From: Aptenodytes patagonicus
Lineage: Eukaryota > Chordata > Aves > Sphenisciformes > Spheniscidae
Direction: 5' to 3'
DNA: 64,000 nucleotides
NCBI RefSeq assembly: GCF_965638725.1
Contig: NC_134949.1
Location: forward strand, 127,594,294-127,658,293
A model generated the notes under the pieces. That model searched no databases. It was not told the DNA's origin and worked only from the letters and a program-made list of their open reading frames with translations. The translations under genes and the position numbers were made by a program. Below are positions 48,201 to 61,700 of the stretch, piece by piece (the stretch's first letter is position 1; every line of letters starts with the position of its first letter).

Positions 48201-51200
48201 GAAACTGTAAACACTTGTATAATCCAGTAATGTGTACTTGTCTCTGCAGAGTATTGCCACGGAGTAATTTTGTTTCTGAAAAGAAAGCCCTCAACTCTTT
48301 CCCCATCCTTAATCCCTTTGAAAGGAAGAACGGGAATCATTCATGAGATCTGCGCTGCCTTCAAATAGACTGACAGAGAGGAAAGAGTGCCCACTGTTTC
48401 TGGCTTAGAAATCCACTCAGGAGCCCTTTATGGCAAGAGGGGAAGAAATTCCTGTTTGACATTCGCACGCTGCAAAATTGGCTCTTGAGGGCCTGAACTC
48501 CAACACGGTTGTTTGCCAAGAGCAGGAAATATTGTATTGCATTGTAATGCCAGGCACAAGAATTTGCATTTGACCATTGGCTTGTTTAGGGCTTGCATAT
48601 GATACACACGTTTTTGCTGATTATTTCTAAGCAGCCATGGTCAATGATGTTAATTTACCAAGGAGCCTACCATTGCTGCTGATAATGATAGGCAGCTCAC
48701 CTATCTGCCAGGACTAGGTGGCAACCGTTAGTCTTCGCCCATCTATCTCATGCAGTCTTCATATCTCTTCTGTATCAGTTTAGCTTATTTAAATATAGAG
48801 GTGGTTAGCTGTCCTGGAGAAAAACCTTTGCTATCAAACCTACTGGTATCTTGCTGGGTGTTTTTCACTATGTGGTGTTGGTAATTTTTATGTAAAGTTT
48901 TCTCTTCTCTCCTTCAATCCCTGGATACCAAATTAGGGAAGATGAAAGGTCTTCATAAGAAATAATTTTGTATGAAGCGTCTTGCTTTCACTTAGGTGAG
49001 AGACTGAAATGAGTCCAAAACAACGTTCTGGTTTTTGGCCCTCCCTTTCCAGAAGCCCGAATCCAGATTCTGTGGCTTGCACACAATTGCATTGCTCATG
49101 TTATGCTAATGGTCTGTAGTCTTAGGTTCTCGTTTTATCCCTTTTACTTTTGCTAGAGTTTTGGGGGGCTGCCTTGGAATTGCTGCTGTTTGCTGAGGGA
49201 ATCTTAAGCTGCATTTATCTTCAGTTCCCAGAAAAAATTGTTTATTATTCATGTTCCAAGAATGGACGATAATGATTATTTCCTCTGAATTTTTGTAACT
49301 TCGGCTATTTGTGTGAATTTCAGTGCTGGAAGAGTGTGTGCAGGGTTTAGGCTTCTCTTTTTTTTTTTTTTAAAATACGTGTGGGTGCTAAACCAACAAT
49401 GTGCTAGTAAATGCTAAATATAGCAAACCTAGGATCATTCTGAAACTCCTGATGAAAGTTTGAAAGTTTGGTATGAAATCCTGGTCCCACTAATGTCTGC
49501 TAATTTCATCCTACCATTGTATTTTTGTACTAAGAAGGAAAAACCAGGAGACCTTCAGGGCTACATAGGTTAGCCATTGCTACTAGCGACAATGGCCAAA
49601 GCTACAACAGTGGGGAGAATTGTCCCCTAATAGCACAGGCAAAAGCAAGAGCAAATTAGAAAGGAATTGCCAGCCTGGACAGAACTAACATCTCTCAGAC
49701 TCCTGAAATGTCCTCTATTATCACTATTTTGCTAGTTAGTGAAATGATGCTAACGGGAAAAAATTACATAGTTTGTGAACTTACTGAATTTCATTCAGAT
49801 TTTTAAAGGTTAATTTAAAGTAGAAAATCTTTGTGTAACCACCGAAGGAAAAGAACAAAATGAAATTACCATTACCCAGGTAACAGGACTAGAAATAGAT
49901 ACGGTATTAGTCAACTTAGCATGTACTCCCTGCAGCTTGAACTCAAATGCAAATCTGTTCTGTTTCGAGCACAGCAGTGGCCTGACTTCCCACTGCTTTG
50001 TGTGCACGTTTCCCCGGGGAATAAGCTGTGTAGCGACATAGTTTTGCCAAGCCGTGGGAGCTGAAGCAAGTGACTCATGACTGCAAGACGACAGCATGTG
50101 ATGCAAGACACGCACAGGACAAACTGCTGAGAGATGCAGTTCATGACTGAGAGGTTTATTCCCACTGCCAGGAAAGGCCTTGTTCTTTTCCAGCTGTTAC
50201 CATGTTTTATAAAACAAATATACATAGCGTGGCATTTCTGATCCAAAATCTGTATCAAACAATTTCCAAGGTTAAATATTAAAAACCAGGCACAGAAGTG
50301 TCTGTGAAATAAAAATATTAAAAGCAATGAAGTAACACCGATTTCTTCACCCTTTCCCCCCAAGTGCCTTAAAAATGAAGCAAAAGCAGAATGAAAACAT
50401 TTGTATGCATTTCTCTAAAGCTGTTATCATGACCACGTGCCACATCGTGCTGTATTGCACTGTAACTGCTTGCATCTCCTACCTCTTTGCTTGCCAGAGC
50501 AGGGTTTCGGTCTGCTGCTAGAAATACATTGGTTGGCAAAGAGGTATGTGCACTTATGCTGCTACCTCTTCAATGCTGGTGAATGGTTATTCAAGGACAA
50601 AAAGGGGTAGCTGGGATTAAACTCCGGATAATAATGAGTTATTTTTCCCCAATATTAGGTAGTAGATACTAAGTAAGTGCAATAGGACTGGATCCTGAGG
50701 GCGCAAGCATTAGCATTAGCATAGCAGGACAAAACTGCAAGCTGATCCTAAGCACTGTAGCTCCCTTAGTCAACCAAAGGCGGCCTTCTGCTTCCTTTTC
50801 ACTAACTTCAACCATTTTGTTAAATGGACGCTGGAACCAAAATGTGCAGACATCAGCACCAACCAAAATACCTGTGTACAGTTACTGGGAATTGTACCAG
50901 TATAAGGGGTGTTTTACCTTAGAATTTCACAGCAGAGTGGTCTTGCGTTTTTTTAAAAAGAGGTGTGGTTTTAGGTTGCTGAAGGAGATGAGGACGAAGA
51001 ATGCCATGCTATACAGTGCTGTTCAACTGTGACAACTTGTGACAGTGATGCAGCATTTTAAAAAGAACTTTGTTATCCCTGGCCTGTCTCTCAGCTTGAC
51101 ACCCCACCCCTTGCGTGTTTTTTGTAGGAGCAGTTCCATTTACTTCAGTAAAACAATTGACGTGAAGATTGCAAGACTGGACCTGACATTTGGAGGCTGA

Positions 51201-53575
51201 CACATTGCATGATCTCCTCCCTGGGGCCCCATTTTGCAAAAATGCTCAGAATATATGGAGCTTTGGGAAGTCAGTGATAGAGAGCAGGTTCAAGTCAGAG
51301 GTGTAAAAGAATGGACAGCCCACTGTTAGTCTTCTGATCATGTCATCTCTTAAATATATAAAATGACTTTTCTTTTTTTTTAAATGGCCACAACGCCAGG
51401 CTACTCTGGGGTGTGGGAAAGATTGTATAGGTCCTTGTTCTGCAAGTTTCAAAGGCCATAAGAGAAGAGAGCACCCTGCAGTCTGCATCATTGGATCTGG
51501 AGTACAGAATTACACATACCACTTTCATTATTTACTGCCTGTTATGAAGACTTTCTCTCCATTCTGTTTAAAGAAGTTGGGCATCTATAAGTACCGTGCT
51601 CTGCATGATAATCGTTAGTGGAGTCAATATTGATTTAAGCCCAACAATTTTTCTTCAGGCTGTTTTTTCACCAAAGCTGAGAGCATGTCAACCTTGCTAG
51701 TTTGCAGTTCTATTTCACACTAGGTTTTCGGTAACAGCACCGATGGGTGCTCTTTTTGTACTAGAGACAGCAGCCCCACCTGCCTGTCAAAGGGTTTAGA
51801 ATGGCCTTTCTAATTCCCCCATGCAGAACAGCTTTGATGGCAAGATCAGTTTTCAATAATCTGCTTTCTTTTGCTGAGAAAATGGCTCCTTCTCTGCCAT
51901 TATTGACAATTCCTGACAAAGTTAATAATTTTAATACAGGCCAAGTGAAAATTTGGTGTGAAACAAGAGTAACACCCCCCTCCTACATCAAATGCTGCTA
52001 ATACTTTATTACTACTATTACAATCATAAATTGGTACTTTACAATCTGTCTTAGCAAACATTCAACTGACCAGCAAAAATCAGTATCTTAAATACAGATG
52101 GTCTTCTGATTGGGGAATGTGCAATTATTACTCTCTGCTGGTCCAATTCTGCCACCTTGAAGACTTGTTGAGAAAAGGAGAGGCTATTCATATGACTTTT
52201 ACATAACCTTGACCTTTTAGTTTCTGTCTATGCCTATGATGATTTAGAGAATCCATATACAATTTACAAAATCTGATTTGAGACCCTCTCTTTATGCATC
52301 TTTTATCAAGCCGAGTGTGTCATATTCTTGGCAGCCCCATATCTTTTCTATTGTGCTTATATAGAAAATCTGGACTTCAGGAGATCTTAGTAGTTAACGC
52401 AGTCTGTCCCCCATTCCAAGACAAACTTAAATACAGCTATCGATGTTTAGAAAAACATTTCTTCCACTAGTTATGAAAAACAAACAAACTGAAGATAAAA
52501 ACCTCTTCAATCTTCCAAAGCAATCTCTTCCTGTGCTTTTCATAATCCTTTGCATAATGGCGGTAAGCCCTCCATTATGGACATCAGTTTATTCCCTTCT
52601 GCTCCTTCATAGCTGTGTGTTTTATGTATTTGTAGGCTGATATTATAATTGAGCTTTCATTAAGCTAAAGAAACCACTTCCTCCTAGGTTGTGTCCCCTG
52701 AGCCTTGGATCCTTCTTACGGCCTCTCACATTGTTGCATTGTTTCATTTTGAATGAAATGCCATTCCAAAAACTTGGCAGTACTCCACCAGAGACCCTAC
52801 CAGTGCTGAATATGCTGCAAAGATTACTCCATATGTCTTGCAGACTATACTGTTGTTTATGCAGTCCAAAAGGTGATCAGCTTTATTGCAATATTGTGAC
52901 ATTGTTGACCCATGTTAAGCTTGTTATTCACTGTAATCTCATGATTTCTTCATGCATAGCGAGCTGGAATTCCAAAGGGTAACAACACAGAGCTAGGAAG
53001 GCAGCAGCCTGTGCAACAAATGGCCCATATAGACGTTTGTCCTGTCTGCCCGGGAGCAAAGAGGGTAGATAAAGAAAGATGTTTATCTTTCTGGATTGCT
53101 GGCTGGCCAACTGTCACGTGTATTACTGCCTCAGGTCTGCCACGGGGTGTATTGCTTTTTGGTGCACTGACAGGCCGAGCAGAGGAGTGGGGGAGATGTG
53201 AGAAGGATTTAGGGGAGTTGGAGAAGGAGAGCATAGGAGGAACAAGGAACATTTATGGAAGAAACATTGCCAGTTGTTGATAAACTGTGGTCTTTCTGAC
53301 TATCCTCTCTCTTGATCAAATTATGATAATCTTCTACTCAAAATTCATGATTTCCAGAAAATATTCTGCTCTGACCAAGGAGCACTGGTCTGAGAGGTCA
53401 GGATACCTTACAATATAAATCATAAAACTCCATGCACAGTCCAGTGACAAGGTCAGGAGCTTGAGAAGGTATCATCCCAGTAGTACTACAGCAGCAGCTG
53501 TAGTAGGAAGCCTAGGAGAGCTTCTCTATTGCCTACATTTGATCTAACCTGCCCTGCCTTTTTCTTTTTTCCTCA

Positions 53576-53632
53576 TGAAGCCCTTTGTCAAACATTGAAT
53601 GCTTATGAAACCCTTTGTCAAACATTGAATGG
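53576..53632. repeat. 30-bp tandem duplication
   Basis: CCCTTTGTCAAACATTGAAT occurs at 53581 and again at 53611, period 30, with near-identical flanks. Confidence 0.9.
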
Positions 53633-54345
53633 TTATTTGCTCTTTGAATAGTCCTAGTAACCCCCAGATTTGGAGGAGCACCTGGGCGTTAATTTTTTTC
53701 AAACAGAATAGGCTTGAGAGGGATAGCATAGCAGAATGCATGATGACTATGAAAAGTCTAGCTTCACTTTTTTCTGAGACACACACTCTTTTTTATGAGG
53801 AAGGGGCCTGACTTCTTAAAGAACAAATAGGGCAAAGTCTAAAAAAACTGCTTAGAAACTGGATGCTCACATTTAGATGAGCTGCTTTCTGGAGGGGAAG
53901 TAGAATTGTTTTTTGGCCTTTGTTTTGCTTGTGGCAACTTTTTTGGTGTACAGACATCTAGGTTCCCCCACGTTTTGAAAAATGTTGGGACTTGCTACTG
54001 TTGAGTCACCCCCTTGCTTACTTTTGGTTGTGTATGCAGGTTCTTCTCCTTAGTCCATGAAAAAGACTTCAATTTTTACAGCTTAGAGTATAAAGGGAGG
54101 CTTCAGATGTTCCTCTGGGGCAAGCATAAAGATTGCTAGGAGTACTTGCCTTTGTTGGACCTTTCAGAATATTAGGAAGAAGGTAGCAATCCTGCATAGA
54201 ATGGGTTTCTCCACTTGCTTGGAGAAACAGCATGTGTTCCCCTGTAACAAATACTCTCACTCCCAGCAGCTGCAGAGGAAGGCAGAGCTCTGCGTTTGCA
54301 CCCTCCCTGCCTTCCTACAAAGGGCCTCAGCATTATCGCTTTTGC

Positions 54346-54698
54346 AGACCTTATCGCTCTCTACAACTACCTGAAAGGAGGTTGTAGCAGAGAGGTGGGT
54401 GTCGGTCTCTTCTCCCAAGTAACAAATGATAGGACAAGAGGAAACGGCATCAAGTTGTGCCAGGGGAGGTTTAGATTGGATATGAGGAAAAATTTCTTCA
54501 CCGAAAGGGTTGTCAAGCATTGGAACAGGCTGCCCAGGGAAGTGGTTGAGTCCCCATCCCTGGAGGTATTTAAAAGACGTGTAGACGTGGTGCTTAGGGA
54601 CATGGTTTAGTGGTGGACTTGGCAGTGCTAAGTTAACGGTTGGACTTGATGATCTTAAAAGTCTTTTCCAACCTAAACAATTATATGATTCTATGATT
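54346..54698 (+). mobile_element. CR1 LINE 3' fragment
   Basis: About 350 bp, beginning at the CR1 GACCTTATCGCTCTCTACAA segment and ending with the TATGATTCTATGATT tail. Very similar to 38375-38718, so the same subfamily; it retains the YLKGG and RLDMRKNFF part of ORF2 in frame and then the 3' UTR. Confidence 0.95.
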
Positions 54699-56895
54699 GC
54701 TACCCATGCTGTAGTTTCCTCGCTCAGGTGTATCAGCTGTGGTCTGCAACGTGAGACTTCCTTGAGCCTATTCCTCGCTTTGCCTATGTGGTCTACTAGG
54801 TGCAGGAGTAGTGGCTGTACAAAACTTAAGGGCAGGCATTAATAAACATATAAGGTGTGCTTTCCTTATTGGGGAAGGAACTTGCTCCAGTGAGAATGTC
54901 GGACGTGCTTGGGCAATTTTCAGAAAGAACAGCTGTAAATGCCAGAACACTTCCTGGCATCTTCCTTGGACAGTGTATCATTATCAGGAAGGGAAAGACA
55001 CAGTTGGTGTAGGCACTACAGAGACAAACCATTAATGTCACTGCACAACTGTCTTAACTGAGGCCCAGCCTCACCTGACAACGCTGTGCAATCCACAAGA
55101 TAGATCTTCTTGAGTCATCTCCAAAAGGAGCATATGCCAGTATGTATGTATCATATGCTTCCAAGGTCAAAGTGGAGCGTTAAGCCCTGTTGCTGAGGAA
55201 CAGAGGAAAAGCAGGAAAAATGACAACATCTGTATTCCAGCAATTGCCCTCCAAGCTAGAGGAAGGCCAAAGAAACTTTATTCTTCAGTGTATCAAGAGA
55301 TACGGAAAAACACAGGATAATAGCACTTCAGCATCTATTGCATTGTGTTTGTGGAGGCTTTAAGAGCAGCAAAATGGAGGCACAGATGCCTTCTGTTCCA
55401 AATAATACGCAGTAGCCACTCCCTTGAAAAGCAAAGGACACATGCAGCAATTGCTATTAAATGAAAAACAGTGGTTGGACTTCAGGCTGAATGAACAAGT
55501 TGTAAGCAGGTTTCATGTTAACTGCTTGCAGTGTGTATCTTGTACAGGCATGTATTACAGAACAGGCTGTCCTCTTCGGACGTGCATCACGGGAGCGGCG
55601 CATGGATGTGGCATATGGCTTACTGCATGTGTACGTTTTTCTTTGTAGTGTGCGCATTCTGTACTCGCTTATTATGATGAGTGTCAAACATAAACAGGAC
55701 TGGAAACTTCTCTACGGTTGCCTAGCCTTTTCCATGTGAGACCTTATTTTTAGTTGTTTATAAATTTGCCAGCCCTTGAGTGTTTTCAGAGACATTTTCT
55801 GTCTCAGGTTCATTTCGGGATAAGAGGAGAGAGGGCAGAGGGAAAGAATATAAGCTAGAACAATTGAGTCATGTCTGGAAATGAGTCTTGCAGAAGATAC
55901 ATAATATCCCCCCCCCCTTTTTTTGCAACCTGTCTTTTGAAAGATGATGACATCTTAAGCTCTGGAACCCTGGACTTCTTATTTGGGGGAAGACAATGAT
56001 TTCATGTCAAGAATGTGCATTTTGCTCAACTTATGAAAAGCAGCCCCAAATGTAACCCGGTTCTGTTAGCCGTTGTGAGGAAGGGGAAAAAAAAAAGTCA
56101 TTGTCTATGCTCTGCTAAGATTTACTTTAAATTCTTCAAAGTTTTGTCTTCTTTAAAGTAGATTTGACCTGCAGCTGCCAGGCTGGACTGTATCCTGTCT
56201 GGTCTTAGCACTGCAAATAGAAGCAGGGAGCCTTGCCTTTTCCTCCCTTCTGAGTTCAGAAAACGTCAACCTTGATCAGGTTGCCTGATTTGGACCAGAG
56301 CAAGACATGTGTTGGTGGGAAGAGTGCAAGTGGGAATGCGTCAAGGAGTTCGAAGCAGGAGAGGAAGGTGAGACAAAATGACACTGTTAAGAGTGATCAC
56401 TGGAAACTGAGACTAGATAGTCAAGGACATGGACCTGAGAAATATGGAAAGAAAGAAGGAAAAGATGGTGGAGTTGCTGGGGATAGATGATGGGAGTTAT
56501 TGGGGAGGGAAACAGAATAGCTCAAGTCAGAGGAAAAATAAGAGGGAAGACTGGCACAAAATGCGAGGAATACAAAAGAGGTAACAGACCTGGCAAGCAG
56601 CTTTGGCTCTAAGAATACTAAGATGGCGAGAGGAGGAAAATTAGGACTTGGGACCCTGCAGGTTGAGGGATGTGGCAAGTGACTCAGTGGAGGAAAGCAG
56701 GCAAGGAGCTTGGAGGTGGAGAATGGAGACGGGTGACCAGAAACTGAGGAAGATCACATCCCAATATATACCTCTGTCTAATAATTCTGTCTAATAATTC
56801 TGGCTTACCCTGCCATCCAGACCTGTGTCCACTCAAGATAACCTCCTCACGTGAAATGCTGTTTTGTAATGTTTTCCCAGACTGCTGGATCTGGA

Positions 56896-56942
56896 GCATA
56901 CATGGTGCAGATCATTCCCGGCATACATGGTGCAGATCATTC
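56896..56942. repeat. 25-bp tandem duplication
   Basis: GCATACATGGTGCAGATCAT at 56896 is repeated at 56921, exact over 22 bp, period 25. A separate 13-bp duplication of TCTGTCTAATAAT lies at 56773-56798. Confidence 0.9.
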
Positions 56943-58274
56943 ATTGTTGATTCATACTCCAAGGACATGCACCAATTTCTACAATTCAAGAAAAGACCTA
57001 CATTTATAGGTGATGGAGAAACTGCTAGTAGTAAGGCCAGCCTAGAACAAGCCCTAAGTTTTGCAACTGGAGTGGCGACAGAAAAGAGAACAGTACGTTC
57101 CCTCATTTTCCAACAGATTACTTATGATGAGGAAAATACGCTTTCATGTTGCTGAGAAATAATCACACTATTTCAAGAGTCAATTTAAAGCTATCCACTA
57201 AGAAGAACAAGAGGCATCGGGTGTGGCTTCTTGTTGTGGAAGGATCTTTGACTGAACCTGTGACAGTCAATAATGACAAATGGCCAGTGGAAGATGAAAT
57301 TCCCACACACGTTATGAAGTCCTATCTCAGCAGTCTTGATGTATTGTAGCACTTGCCAGCCAACACATCTTCTTTTACTCTTTGGCAGCCCTCCGCAGGG
57401 TTTTTTTTTTGTGTCAATAACATGCAATTGCACTCACTTCGAAACCTGACTGTGAGGGCGGTGCTCTGTCAGGGCGCCTGCAGCTCGGGGCGGCATGCCA
57501 CTGCAGGGCATTGCGTGGGGCTGCCTGTGGCGTCCGTGGCTTTGCAGGGCTTTCTGGACACTTGAGGAAGGGAAGCTGTAGCACTGTCGGGATGTGTGCG
57601 CTGCTCTTGGCTTTCCAGCACATGGAGGGGCAGGTGTGGCTAGCACCGTGGCACGGGGGAGCGTGGACAGCAAATGGCGGTTAGTGCACAGGATGAGTGG
57701 CGCGGAGGGTTGGGTGTCTGACGCTGTGTGTACTGGCCAACGTTTGGACATACCTATGGGCACTGGAAGTGTGCTTGAGGTATCAGGTGCCGTGGTGTTG
57801 TGCAGTGAGGGCAGGAGAGGGGCAACGGTGGCAGCCGGTGTGACGTGTGAGAGCGGGTGAAGGGGGGTCCATGTGTGCGGGCCGTGGGTACGTAGTACTT
57901 GGAAGGGGCATGGGGCCTGGTGCGTGGGAGCGCCAGCACATGCAAGGCAGCAGCGGTACCGGGGGCCCCGTGCTGGGGAGGGGTGGGTGACATTGGAGCA
58001 TTGCCTCTGCGGATGTCAGCGAGGGCCTCAGCGCGGGGCTTGGCGGGCGCACCAGTACCGGGGTGAGGGGCACAGCCTTCCCGCTGCGAAAGGTGGGCGA
58101 GGGGACGCGGCACCGTGCCCACCAGAGGGCTGAGGCGGCGGCCCGGCCGGCCGGGGGCGGGAGAGCTTAGCTGAGTAGCCGCGGGCGGTGGGGCCGCTCT
58201 CCCTACGGGACGGCGCCTGGTCCAGCAACGGCGCCCGCCGCACCGCCGAGTGCGGGAGGGGCGGCCGTTGAGGC

Positions 58275-58300
58275 GCGTGACGGCACGTGCCGCGTGACGG
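58275..58300. promoter_or_regulatory. PDXK: Palindromic E-box between two TGACG half-sites
   Basis: GGCACGTGCC, with CACGTG at 58284-58289, is flanked by direct copies of GCGTGACGG at 58275 and 58292. This is about 340 bp before the PDXK ATG. CACGTG is the USF/MYC/TFE-type site and TGACG the CREB/ATF half-site; use is inferred. Confidence 0.5.
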
Positions 58301-58637
58301 CGGGGGGGGGGCGGCGGAAGCCGCGGCGGGACCTGCAGTGAGAGCGCCGGGAGGGGGAAGGGGGTGCCGCCGGTGGGCGCCGCGCCCCCCCCGCCCCGCC
58401 GCGGCGGCTGCCTCCCCCGGGCAGTGAGACCTAAGGCGGCCATTAGGTGTCCGCGCCGATTGCCTGACGGCCTCCGCGCGGCGGCGAGCCCGCGCGCTCC
58501 CCGCCTCCGGCGCGCTGGGGGACGGAGGGTGTGTGTGACAGGAGGGGAGGGCGAGCGCGTGAGGCCCTCCGCGCTCCGCCCCCCGCTCCTGCTCCCGGCG
58601 CCGCCACCTCGGCCCGGCGCGGGCGGGCGGCGCAGCC

Positions 58638-58730
58638 ATGGAGCCGGAGCGCGAGTGCCGGGTGCTCTCCATCCAGAGCCACGTCGTCCGCGGCTACGTG
58701 GGCAACAAGGCGGCCACCTTCCCCCTGCAG
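58638..58730 (+). CDS. PDXK: PDXK, pyridoxal kinase, coding exon 1 (partial gene)
   Basis: Pyridoxal kinase phosphorylates vitamin B6 vitamers with ATP to give pyridoxal 5'-phosphate in the cytosol. It is a ribokinase-superfamily enzyme of about 312 residues in human. This exon encodes 31 residues, ending in phase 0 at CAG|gtgagc. [11 protein letters not shown] and [13 protein letters not shown] match human PDXK, including the serine and GxxGN that line the substrate pocket at the N-terminus. The ATG is in strong context (GCAGCCATGG) inside a CpG island. The next exon, expected to start with VLGF-like residues, was not found before the right edge, so intron 1 is longer than 5.2 kb. The gene lies downstream of RRP1B in the same orientation, as in human. 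Confidence 0.95.
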
Positions 58731-61700
58731 GTGAGCGGGCGCGGACGGGCCCTCAGCCGCCGCCCGCCCCGCCGCTGTTCCTCTGCGAGGCGGCGAGGGG
58801 AGCCGGGCAGGTGGTGTGACGGCAGGGCTGCCCGGCGGGCTCCGGCGCCCGGGCGGGCGGGTGGGCGCCTCCTGCCAGGCGGGGCTAAGGTCAGGGGACG
58901 GCCGAGAGCAGCCCGCTCGGGCGCCCTCTCCGCCTTCTCAGGTGCCAGAGCGCGGGGCTGGGGCGGGGGTAGCCGGGGGCAGTGACCGTACCGGTTCTCC
59001 GCGCACCCCGGCGAGCCGGGGCCGGTGCGGCTGCGCCTCTCGCCGGCTCCGCGCCGCACGGTACGGCCCGCGGCTCCCGCTAACATAATGTCTTCTCCCT
59101 GCTGGCTTGAGGCTGTGGTGCGGCGAGCGGGCTTAAAAGGGTGGGGGCTGAGGGGAGTGCTTCTGGTGGGTTTGCTCGGCTTCATACTGCGGTGCTCTGC
59201 GGGCGCCTGTCGCCGAGGCATGTGCTCCGGCATCGGCCGGGTGCTCCTGCTTGAGGGCGTCCGCCCTGCTGTTAACAGGCGTACGCAGCTTGGGTTTGGG
59301 TGTCCCGCGCTGGGCAGGGGGAGCTGGGCTTGGTGGACTGGTGGCCTTATGGTGGTACAAAGCTAAGCCCCTCTAGTCCTCGTGGGTGGTGGAGCTGGGT
59401 AAACCCCCACCCCTCGATTTCTGAGGATCTAGGGAAGCTGTAGTAGAGTATAAGGGTCACTTAATGACTGTACAAGGCTGGGCCAGAGAAACTAGCTTAC
59501 ATGGCCCGGGGCTTGAGGGTATAATTTGATCTTGGCCTTCATGGCTGTCATGTGCTGACTTCAGAGTTGCTTGTTAAGGTCTAGCTGATGGTGGGAAAAC
59601 ATCGGTGTGCGTTGGGGTGAGCCTTTGTACATCTCGCTGTTCTCTCTTGTGAAGTGTCTGTATTGTAAGGGGCTAATTTGGGGCCTTACCATCAAGAGGT
59701 CTTTGTTCCTTGACACATGTGTGGCTGTACGAAGCTTGCTGTCTAAGAATCTCATTGCCAGAACACAGTGTGTTGTGACATTGGTTATCTTGGTACATGT
59801 TTAACAAACGATGGTGTAATCTCACTTGACTAGACACGAGAGATGGTATACTCTGATAAATGATGCACTTGAGACCAGGCCTGCAACGAGCTAACATCAC
59901 ACCCCCTTATCACCATCCAATTATAATGTAACCGAGTCTCTTGAAAACTAGTATATGGTGAAGGGCAATGTACATATGAAATCCACGTATTGTGGAAAAA
60001 TCTGTGTATGTGGAGACCCATGCCTGAAAGGCTGTCATGATCTGCAGGCCAACTGTCCCTCCTTTCCTGACAGAATGATATCTAAATTGTGGGCCCCTCC
60101 CCACCTCCCCCAGCTATTCTTGTGGTAGCAGAAGGGCACACAGTAGTACTTATTCCAGAAATCTCCAGTCTCTTAAACTGTTGTCTTCATTTGAATTCTG
60201 TGTCAAAGGTTCTCTTTACTCTTCTGTAACTCAGCCTTTCTGTGGCATATGAGCCTCTGTATGGGTGTCTCATATGACTTGGGAAATTGGTTCCTGTAAA
60301 GTGTCTTTAGTTCCTTGACTATGACACTATAAAATACTACTGTAGTTAAAAAGTCCTATTGTAGCTGGATTCTGTTTAGGAGGCTATCACACTGACACTG
60401 TGTAATGTTCCTCAGTGTATAGCGTAACAAGAAGTTGCTGGGGTGGGGGGAAAAAAGATAGTTGGGGAATAGCCGAACTCCTATCAGTACAGGCTGCACT
60501 TGAAAATCCTGTGTGGGCAACACTTAATGAAGCTGTGCTTGCTAGAAAGTTATTTAAACTCAGGTTTTGCTAGAACATTAGATGTAGCAAGTTGCCACCA
60601 AGTGAAACTTTCCTTTTTTATGTTTTCTTGAAACAAGGTAAGGAATTATAAACCTGAGTCTCTTTATTTTTTTTTATATATATATATATATAAAAATAAA
60701 ACTTGATGCTGATCTTGAGGATGTGTGCAAATCTGGCATGCTTATGTTATTTCCCATTTGCTTTTTTACTTTGGTCTTCTGAACCAATAATTGTTAAATG
60801 AGGCTTCCTTCTGAGTTCATCAGTATTGAGTTTGCAAGGCAAGATGTATGTAGATATGCGTGTGTGTGCATGTGAGGTCTGATGGGCTGAAATCATGGCA
60901 GAACAGTTCAGGAATCTGCATTTGGACAGCAGCATCCAAATAGAAAACCAGCCGTGGTTTCACCTGCTGTTTGCAGACTTCTGCAAAAACATCAGTCATG
61001 TCTGAATGACTTGATCTTTGGTGGAAGTCTATGACATTATTATTTATTAGCAATAGCCAGTGTAGCACTATGCATGTCAGAGAACTCTTAGTGTCTTTTT
61101 TTAACCAGTTGGTTTTGCTTTGTCAGGCTTCCATTACACTGAAAGCTAAAGTATTTTAAAAGTATTTTGAAAGTAGGTGTGTGGAAATACTCTCTCTGGG
61201 AAGTATGTGGTAAATGCTTTCTATATAGCAAACACGTCTAGAACCCTTTATACCATTTCAGGTTAAAATACATTTGTTTTAAGTAGTTTGAGGTTCTAGA
61301 TTAACTAATAGGTCTTAGAGGGAATGCACACCTGGATTTTCCAGGTAGTAAAATGCCAGGAAGTGAACTGTCCTCTGCTGTACTTTGAATTCTGCCTTGT
61401 CAAGAGTGTAAATAGTTTTTACTTGGATGGTTTTACTATCGCTGTAAAAGTTCTGAAGGTGGTTCTGAATTATTTCTAAAATAGTCATAAGTTATTTCAC
61501 AGTCATGTAACCTGAGCAGCTTTTGGTATCAAGAGTTGGTTTAGGATTGTCCAGCCTTTAAGAGAGGAAGAGTGGTAGGGTGTACATTAACTTAGGGAGT
61601 TGCCACTCTCAGTTAGGTAAGTTGTTTTAAAACACCAAAGAATGTTTCTCCTACTTGACTAAGAGTTGTCATAGTTTTTATGGTATAAAAATGTATGTTT

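Larger units (their letters stand above)
45076..57400. other. Intergenic region between RRP1B and PDXK
   Basis: No gene recognised. Contains a TTTTA pentamer run (about 45197-45220), a CR1 fragment at 54.35 kb, a purine-rich stretch at about 56340-56720 and three small tandem duplications at 53.6, 56.77 and 56.9 kb. Open frames in this part are short and lack similarity. Confidence 0.6.
57430..59300. promoter_or_regulatory. PDXK: CpG island of the PDXK promoter
   Basis: GC- and CpG-rich block around PDXK exon 1, strongest from about 58000 to 59060. No TATA box evident. Open frames on both strands here are long only because GC-rich DNA lacks stop codons. Confidence 0.85.

Noticed and set aside
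57434..59366. Long open frames on both strands around PDXK exon 1
   Set aside because: Same GC-driven absence of stops; only the 31-codon PDXK exon has homology.
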